Below, piece after piece: positions 23,937 to 28,463 of a DNA stretch of 28,463 nt. A program made the position numbers and the translations under genes. The stretch is from an uncultured Clostridia bacterium (GTDB lineage Bacteria; Bacillota; Clostridia; Christensenellales; Borkfalkiaceae): positions 1 through 28,463 of the forward strand of contig CAJGCK010000008.1 of NCBI GenBank assembly GCA_904501795.1. The letters are read 5' to 3'. Position 1 is the stretch's first letter; each line of letters begins with the position of its first letter. The notes under the pieces were generated by a model. That model was not told the origin of the DNA and ran no database searches. It saw only the letters and a list, made by a program, of their open reading frames with translations.

Positions 23937-24140
23937 ATGAACGGTTTTGATTTTTTCGGTAACAATACTTGTCTTTGGATTTTAATAATTTTACTTATTA
24001 TCTGCCTTTGCAAGAGCGGTTGCCTTAACGGGTTGTTTAACAGTTGTTACTGCTTACCCGTAGCCCTATTGCTTATCTGTTGCTGTTGTAAAAACGGTGG
24101 CGGTTTACCCGGTTTCGGCCACGGTTGCGGTTGCAAATAA
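23937..24140 (+). CDS. Cysteine-rich hydrophobic small membrane protein
   Basis: A 67-residue protein of unknown function with 12 cysteines. Two hydrophobic segments, about 12-25 and 38-51, are separated by a short CKSGCLNG turn. The cysteines come as CxC (23/25, 37/39), a run of four (48-51), and a Gly-rich tail ending GHGCGCK. The start is the ATG at 23937, preceded by TTGGAGG at ideal distance; an earlier in-frame TTG lies in the Shine-Dalgarno. It stands alone between divergent panT and convergent typA and has its own terminator, so it is a real unit. Similar tiny Cys-rich membrane proteins occur in Firmicutes, with roles unknown (metal or redox handling is possible). Confidence 0.75.
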   Translation: MNGFDFFGNNTCLWILIILLIICLCKSGCLNGLFNSCYCLPVALLLICCCCKNGGGLPGFGHGCGCK

Positions 24141-24156
24141 CTTAGTCGGTAAACAA

Positions 24157-24197
24157 AAACGGAGTTAGGCTTTTGCCTTACTCCGTTTATTTTTTTA
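24157..24197. terminator. Bidirectional terminator
   Basis: Arms AAACGGAGTTAGGC (24157-24170) and GCCTTACTCCGTTT (24175-24188) form a 14-bp stem with one mismatch and the loop TTTT. A T-run follows on the plus strand, and TTTTT on the minus strand. It separates the small Cys-rich gene from the end of typA. Confidence 0.9.
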
Positions 24198-26018
24198 TTC
24201 AAGTCCCCTTGCCTTTCTTTTTAGACGGGTCTCGGTATCCAAAGTCTTTTTCCTAAGTCTAATATTTTTAGGCGTTATCTCCAACTGCTCGTCGTCGTTA
24301 ATAAACTCCATCGCTTCTTCAAGACTCATAATTTTCGGCGTTTCTAAACGAAGCGCGTCGTCTGACCCCGAAGCACGCGTGTTAGTTAAATGCTTTTTCT
24401 TGCACACGTTAACGCTAATGTCTTCGTTTTTAGGAGAAACACCCACTATCATCCCTTCGTAAACTTGCGTTCCCGCGCCGATAAACAGTTGACCCCTACC
24501 TTGCGCGTTAAACAAACCGTAAGTTACCGCTTCGCCCGTTTCAAACGCTACCAACGACCCCGTACTTCTACGCTCTATTTCGCCTTTATACTCTTCGTAA
24601 CCGTAGAAAATGGTATTGAAAACGCCTTCGCCACGAGTATCGGTTAAAAATTGACTTTTATACCCGAACAAACCCCTTGCCGGCACTTTGAATTCTAAAC
24701 GAATACGGCTTCCCACCGTTTCCATTTGCAAAAGTTCGCCCTTTCTCGTCCCCATTGACGAGAATACGCTACCCGTTTTATCTTCGGGCACGTCTACTAC
24801 AAGGCGTTCCATAGGCTCGTGCAATACGCCGTCTATCTCTTTGTACATTACTTTAGGCGCACCTACCTGAAATTCGTATCCGCCACGGCGCATGGTTTCT
24901 ATCAATATAGAAAGGTGCATCTCACCACGTCCGCAAACCCTATAAGAGTCTGCCGAATCAGTTTCTTCTACCCTTAAAGAAACGTCTTTTAACATCTCTC
25001 TAAACAACCTATCCCTTAAATGTCGAGTGGTCACGAACTTCCCTTCTTTTCCAGCGAACGGACTATCGTTTACCGAGAACAACATTTCTACAGTAGGCTC
25101 TGAAATTTTTACGAAAGGCACGGGCTCTACTTGTTGTGGAGAACAAATGGTGTCGCCTATAGACAAGTTTTCTATACCGCTAACGCAAACTATATCGCCT
25201 GCTTCTGCACTTTCAACAGCCACTCTATTTAACCCTTCAATTTGGTAAATGCTAACGAGTTTACCGCGCGTTTCTTTGCCCGTCACGTTATAGTTACAAG
25301 TTTGTACTTCTTGGTTAATTCGCGCCCTACCACGCTCTATTCTTCCTATACCTATTCTGCCAACGTATTCGTTGTAGTCTATTGAAGAAATAAGCATTTG
25401 CAGTGGCGCGTCCTTATCCACTTCTTGCGGTTCGAAATAATTAATAATAGCGTCGAAAAGCGGTCTTAAATCTTCACCAGGTTGATTAAAATCGGTGGTC
25501 GCCGTCCCTGCACGACCAGAACAGTATATTATAGGACTGTCAATTTGCTCGTCGTTGGCGTTAAGGTCGAATAGTAGTTCTAAAATCTCGTCTTGCACTT
25601 CGTTAAGACGTGCGTCCGGTCTATCGATTTTATTAACGACAATTATTAGTTTGTGGTTTAATTCTAATGCTTTTTGCATTACGAAACGCGTTTGGGGCAT
25701 AGGCCCTTCGCACGCATCTACTAAAACTAAAACGCCGTTAACCATTTTTAACACACGTTCCACTTCCCCACCGAAATCGGCGTGTCCAGGCGTGTCTACT
25801 ATATTTATCTTAACGTCTTGATAAAATACCGAAGTGTTTTTGGCTAGTATAGTTATGCCCCTTTCACGCTCGATATCGCCAGAGTCCATGACTCTATCCA
25901 TAACTTCTTGATTGTCACGAAAAATACCGCCTTGCTTTAACATTTCGTTAACTAGCGTGGTCTTGCCGTGGTCTACGTGAGCAATTATAGCAACGTTTCT
26001 TACGTCTGTTCTCTTCAT
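24195..26018 (-). CDS. typA: Translational GTPase TypA/BipA
   Basis: A 607-residue ribosome-binding GTPase of the EF-G family, involved in 50S assembly and stress growth. The GTPase motifs are AHVDHGKT (13-20), the switch I RGITI (53-57), DTPGH (75-79) and NKID (129-132). Domains II, III, V and the BipA-specific C-terminal region follow, ending in the usual FINDDEQLEITPKNIRLRKK stretch. It is full length. It lies 23 nt after the Nudix gene and is probably cotranscribed with it. Confidence 0.97.
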   Translation of the reverse strand: MKRTDVRNVAIIAHVDHGKTTLVNEMLKQGGIFRDNQEVMDRVMDSGDIERERGITILAKNTSVFYQDVKINIVDTPGHADFGGEVERVLKMVNGVLVLVDACEGPMPQTRFVMQKALELNHKLIIVVNKIDRPDARLNEVQDEILELLFDLNANDEQIDSPIIYCSGRAGTATTDFNQPGEDLRPLFDAIINYFEPQEVDKDAPLQMLISSIDYNEYVGRIGIGRIERGRARINQEVQTCNYNVTGKETRGKLVSIYQIEGLNRVAVESAEAGDIVCVSGIENLSIGDTICSPQQVEPVPFVKISEPTVEMLFSVNDSPFAGKEGKFVTTRHLRDRLFREMLKDVSLRVEETDSADSYRVCGRGEMHLSILIETMRRGGYEFQVGAPKVMYKEIDGVLHEPMERLVVDVPEDKTGSVFSSMGTRKGELLQMETVGSRIRLEFKVPARGLFGYKSQFLTDTRGEGVFNTIFYGYEEYKGEIERRSTGSLVAFETGEAVTYGLFNAQGRGQLFIGAGTQVYEGMIVGVSPKNEDISVNVCKKKHLTNTRASGSDDALRLETPKIMSLEEAMEFINDDEQLEITPKNIRLRKKTLDTETRLKRKARGLE

Positions 26019-26041
26019 CGTTTGGTCCTTTTTAAATTTTT

Positions 26042-26560
26042 TTATAGTATTTTAAGCAGTGCAATAAGTGTTTTAGCGTCCTTTATCTTTCCGCCGTCCA
26101 CCATCTTTTTTAATCGGCTTTTTTCTATCCATCTCGAAGACACGAACTCGTCTTCATCAGGGTGCTTCTTTGATTTTTTTAGTCCTTCCGCCTTGTATAT
26201 GTATATTATTTCGTCGGTATACCCGGGCGACGGATAAACTTTAAATAGTAACGTCACTTGCTCCGCTTTATACCCGCATTCTTCTTCTAATTCGCGAACT
26301 GCGGTTTTCTTTGGCGATTCGTTTGCATTTAGTTTGCCCGCGGGTAGTTCGAGTAAATTCTTTTTGTAAGGGTATCTAAACTGTTTTACTAGCAAAACTT
26401 TGCCGTCCCTTTCGCAATAAATACAACTTCCGCCACTGTGGCAAACCACTTCTCGCTGAGCGGTTTTGCCGTTTGGTAGCAGTACGGTATCGTTTTTTAA
26501 GGTTAATATTCTACCGTGGTATATTACGCTTTCTTTTTGAGTAATTTCCTTAAAGTCCAT
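26042..26560 (-). CDS. Nudix hydrolase, ADP-ribose pyrophosphatase type
   Basis: A 172-residue enzyme. The Nudix box Gx5Ex7REUxEExGU fits exactly at 75-97 (Gly75, Glu81, Arg89, Glu90, Glu93, Glu94, Gly96), coordinating magnesium. The preceding VKQFRYP (58-64) and the following YPSPGYTDE are typical of ADP-ribose or ADP-sugar pyrophosphatases of the NudF type. It would remove ADP-ribose or similar cell metabolites. It overlaps the upstream coiled-coil gene by 11 bases, which indicates coupling. Confidence 0.92.
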   Translation of the reverse strand: MDFKEITQKESVIYHGRILTLKNDTVLLPNGKTAQREVVCHSGGSCIYCERDGKVLLVKQFRYPYKKNLLELPAGKLNANESPKKTAVRELEEECGYKAEQVTLLFKVYPSPGYTDEIIYIYKAEGLKKSKKHPDEDEFVSSRWIEKSRLKKMVDGGKIKDAKTLIALLKIL

Positions 26561-27359
26561 TTATAACGTCACCTATTAGTTTTGAAATTTTTCTTATCCT
26601 GCCGAAAAACAATAATCTATTTGATTTTGCAACGTATTTATACGCAACGTAAGCGTAATAAACGGCGTCTTTATCGTCCGATTCTACGGCATTTGCAAGC
26701 ATATCGATAACCAAAACGATTTCTTCAAGTTTTTCGGGATTAATTTTTTTGCTTTTTACCTTGGTTTTATCTTTCAAAAGCAAATCTTTAACGGCTTTAA
26801 TACTCTCCCCGTACGCTTTAGCGGAAAATTCAAGCTCTTTTTTCTTGCGATTTTCTTCTTCAATAAGCATCTCACGTTTTCTATTTTCTTCGTTGATAAG
26901 CGCTTCTATCGGGTCTTGAAGTTTACCTTCTATAACGCTTTCCATAAGTAGTTTAACGGAAGAAACGAACGGTTTTACCATTTCGTTTATGAACTTAGCG
27001 TACGACGCGTAACAACTGCCGTCTTCGTAAAAATATTTGTCTAAAAACTCGGATAACAATATCCTTTTTGCGTCTACGTCCATTAAAACGTAGAAAACGA
27101 AAGACAAAAGTTCCTTCGAGTTAGGGGGCAAAACGAACTCTCCCTTTCCCGATAAATATTGATTTGAGACTAAATACGTTTTCTTGGCTTTTTCTATATC
27201 AAAATCTTCTAAGCAATTTTTAAATAACGCAAGCAACGTTTCAGAACTTGCTATCGTTTTTAAAAGGTTTACTATCTTGATGTCGGCTAAAATATATTTG
27301 CTATCTATTAAATCCTGTGCCTTTACTAAAAATAAATCTAGTTCTTCTCTTCTGTTCAT
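26550..27359 (-). CDS. Hypothetical helical protein with a coiled coil
   Basis: A 269-residue cytoplasmic protein of unknown function, nearly all alpha-helical by composition. A charged coiled coil of about 40 residues (about 150-190), rich in Glu, Arg and Lys (ENRKREMLIEEENRKKKE), links an N-terminal helical domain to a C-terminal one. No catalytic motif or membrane segment was found. A strong GGGGGGAG Shine-Dalgarno and promoter (27407-27435) lie upstream, so it leads an operon with the Nudix gene and typA. A link to ribosome or nucleotide metabolism is only suggested by those neighbours. Confidence 0.7.
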   Translation of the reverse strand: MNRREELDLFLVKAQDLIDSKYILADIKIVNLLKTIASSETLLALFKNCLEDFDIEKAKKTYLVSNQYLSGKGEFVLPPNSKELLSFVFYVLMDVDAKRILLSEFLDKYFYEDGSCYASYAKFINEMVKPFVSSVKLLMESVIEGKLQDPIEALINEENRKREMLIEEENRKKKELEFSAKAYGESIKAVKDLLLKDKTKVKSKKINPEKLEEIVLVIDMLANAVESDDKDAVYYAYVAYKYVAKSNRLLFFGRIRKISKLIGDVINGL

Positions 27360-27406
27360 AATAAACTCCCCCCGAAGTCGTTAAGTTTTGCTTTTTAACA
27401 ATTATC

Positions 27407-27435
27407 ATTATATCACACGACTGCTTCTTTTTAAA
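27407..27435 (-). promoter_or_regulatory. Promoter for the coiled-coil/Nudix/typA operon
   Basis: On the minus strand TTTAAA (27435-27430), 17 bases, then a perfect TATAAT (27412-27407). The start would be near 27400, about 40 bases before the ATG. Confidence 0.7.
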
Positions 27436-27475
27436 CTCATTTAGCAGGTTTTTATTAAAAAATACACTAAATCTA

Positions 27476-27503
27476 TTTACAAATTCCTTTTTTATGGTAT
27501 AAT
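27476..27503 (+). promoter_or_regulatory. Promoter for the DUF4364/TSCPD operon
   Basis: TTTACA (27476-27481), a 16-base spacer ending TGG (extended -10), and a perfect TATAAT (27498-27503). The start would be near 27510, with a leader of about 37 bases. It diverges from the promoter at 27407-27435. Confidence 0.7.
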
Positions 27504-27546
27504 GTGTTGCGTTAAATCGTTTACAAACGAAGTTTGGGAGAAACAA

Positions 27547-28071
27547 ATGCAAGTTAAGGGTGATTCATCTTTAAACAAGTTAATATTGCTGTTTGTCTTT
27601 GACAAAATGGAAGTCCCACTGTCCGAAAATACTCTTTTGGATATGTGCTGTTCTTCTAATTCTTGGCTTGCTTATATGGACTGTCAGCCTATAATAAAAC
27701 AACTGCTCGAATGCGGGTGGATTTATAACGTTAGTTCGGTTAACGAACCGCTTTATACCATCACACCGGACGGGCGTGTTTGCCTTGCAAACTTTTTTAT
27801 TAAAATCCCCGCGTCTACTCGTGAAGAAATTTCGCTTTTTATTAAGGCTAATCGCGCAAAATATCGTAGAAAACAAGAGTGCGTTGCCGATTACTATATG
27901 AATAAAGACGGAACTTATACCGTTTTTCTTAAAATTATTGAACCCGCTCAACCTATTCTTGAACTAAAATTAGTAGTTCCTAATAGGCAAATCGCAAAGG
28001 ATATTTACAAAAAATGGGGCGAAAAAGCCGTGGACGTTTATAGAGAATTATACGAAAATCTTGTTGACTAA
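27547..28071 (+). CDS. DUF4364 family protein
   Basis: A 174-residue protein. Its N-terminus (about 1-75) looks like a winged helix: ENTLLDMCCSS, then a helix with YMDCQPIIKQLLECGWIY, and a wing with PLYTITPDGRVCLANFF. The C-terminal part (about 85-174) is mixed alpha/beta. This layout matches DUF4364, a clostridial family thought to be DNA-binding, function unknown. The start is ATG 27547 with GGGAG upstream; a longer frame from 27502 would start in the -10 box. It lies 18 nt before the TSCPD gene, and shares a promoter with it. Confidence 0.88.
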   Translation: MQVKGDSSLNKLILLFVFDKMEVPLSENTLLDMCCSSNSWLAYMDCQPIIKQLLECGWIYNVSSVNEPLYTITPDGRVCLANFFIKIPASTREEISLFIKANRAKYRRKQECVADYYMNKDGTYTVFLKIIEPAQPILELKLVVPNRQIAKDIYKKWGEKAVDVYRELYENLVD

Positions 28072-28089
28072 TTATAGGAGGCTTATTTT

Positions 28090-28344
28090 ATGAACATTTA
28101 TAACACAAAAGGCACGTGCAGTAGACAAATTCTTTACGACGTTACTAAAGATAATAAACTTACTAACGTTAAGTTTATAGGCGGTTGTAGCGGTAACCTT
28201 CAAGCGCTATCTCGCTTGGTCGAAGGGAAAGACATAAACGAAGTTATTTCGCTACTTAGCGGAATAAAATGCAGAGCTAATACTTCGTGTGGCGACCAAC
28301 TTGCAAAGGCTCTTATCGAATATCAACGAAAAGAAAACGAATAG
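28090..28344 (+). CDS. TSCPD domain protein (TIGR03905 type)
   Basis: An 84-residue protein with one TSCPD domain: conserved CSRQILYDV, FIGGCSGNLQALSRLVEG, CRANTSCGDQLAKAL. The family is related to the C-terminal domain of adenosylcobalamin-dependent ribonucleotide reductase, where it is thought to bind nucleic acid or metal through its cysteines (10, 33, 56, 62 here). As a stand-alone protein its role is not known. AGGAGG stands at ideal distance, and a terminator follows. Confidence 0.93.
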   Translation: MNIYNTKGTCSRQILYDVTKDNKLTNVKFIGGCSGNLQALSRLVEGKDINEVISLLSGIKCRANTSCGDQLAKALIEYQRKENE

Positions 28345-28349
28345 TTTTT

Positions 28350-28380
28350 AAGTGGATACTTAGTTATCCACTTTTTTTTA
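28350..28380 (+). terminator. Terminator after the TSCPD gene
   Basis: Arms AAGTGGATA (28350-28358) and TATCCACTT (28365-28373) around a six-base loop, followed by TTTTTT. It ends the DUF4364/TSCPD operon. Its TTATCCAC resembles a DnaA box, but as a single site inside a stem this is likely chance. Confidence 0.85.
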
Positions 28381-28441
28381 CATTTTACTTGCTTTATTTT
28401 AACTTTTTTTCAATATTTTAATGGTATTATCCTACTTGATT

Positions 28442-28463
28442 ATGAAAAAAGTTAAGCAAAAAA
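28442..28463 (+). CDS. Possible start of a gene cut by the window edge
   Basis: ATG at 28442 opens a lysine-rich frame (MKKVKQK) to the window end. TATTAT at 28425-28430, preceded by TGG, may be a -10 box; transcription would begin only a few bases before the ATG, and no Shine-Dalgarno is present, so a leaderless start or a later true start is possible. Product unknown. Confidence 0.3.

Noticed and set aside
28361..28373. A DnaA box (TTATCCACT) and possible replication origin
   Set aside because: It is a single imperfect box lying in the stem of a terminator, with no cluster, no AT-rich unwinding region linked to it, and no dnaA or dnaN nearby.
1..28463. A CRISPR array, insertion sequence or known anti-phage system
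   Set aside because: No regularly spaced direct repeats, no transposase or integrase, and no Cas or known defence domains were seen in the window.

Overview
The window looks like chromosome of an AT-rich, low-GC Gram-positive bacterium of the Clostridia type, probably an uncultured gut-associated lineage. The basis is the gene content: McsA/McsB/ClpC, YwlE-type phosphatase, DUF951, DUF4364, a PFL-family/ACT pair, VanW, an ECF S component, type III pantothenate kinase and a DnaD-family protein. Purine-rich Shine-Dalgarno sequences and intrinsic terminators fit this. The species cannot be named from the sequence.

Layout. 1-942 (+) holds two AT-rich accessory genes, a lipoprotein cut by the window edge and a two-helix membrane protein, ending at a clean terminator. 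943-1362 has no convincing gene but carries a dense set of hairpins and two minus-strand terminators. A tRNA-Ser(GCT) with its own promoter follows at 1363-1454 (-), then a VanW-family protein (-). From 17553 down to 2503 (-) lie sixteen closely packed genes, probably one long transcript of about 15 kb: alpha/beta hydrolase, DUF951, signal peptidase I, two unknown membrane proteins, ACT protein, PFL protein, oligoendopeptidase F, DnaB, Sua5, YwlE-like phosphatase, RpiB, GalU, McsA, McsB and ClpC. Divergent from it at 17825-19513 (+) is a multi-repeat DnaD-type protein fused to the N-terminal part of a DnaC/DnaI helicase loader, without the ATPase domain. Next come gltA, hom, coaX and a probable pantothenate ECF S component (all -, 19567-23671). 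A small cysteine-rich membrane protein (+), typA, a Nudix hydrolase and an unknown coiled-coil protein (all -) follow. The right end has a DUF4364 protein and a TSCPD protein (+), then a terminator.

How the genes fit together. The long operon joins the arginine-phosphorylation machinery (McsA activator, McsB kinase, ClpC unfoldase) with a YwlE-like phosphatase, the expected eraser, plus replication (DnaB), tRNA modification (Sua5), secretion (signal peptidase) and sugar metabolism (GalU, RpiB). No ctsR is present next to mcsA, where it usually sits. The panT-like/coaX/hom/gltA block links pantothenate uptake and CoA synthesis with a CoA-using enzyme and aspartate-family amino acid synthesis.

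Most of the window is ordinary core chromosome. The items most worth a second look are the DnaD/DnaC-N fusion, the pArg writer-eraser-unfoldase operon without ctsR, the cysteine-rich membrane microprotein, the hairpin-rich stretch beside tRNA-Ser, and a hydrolase that appears to lack its catalytic histidine.
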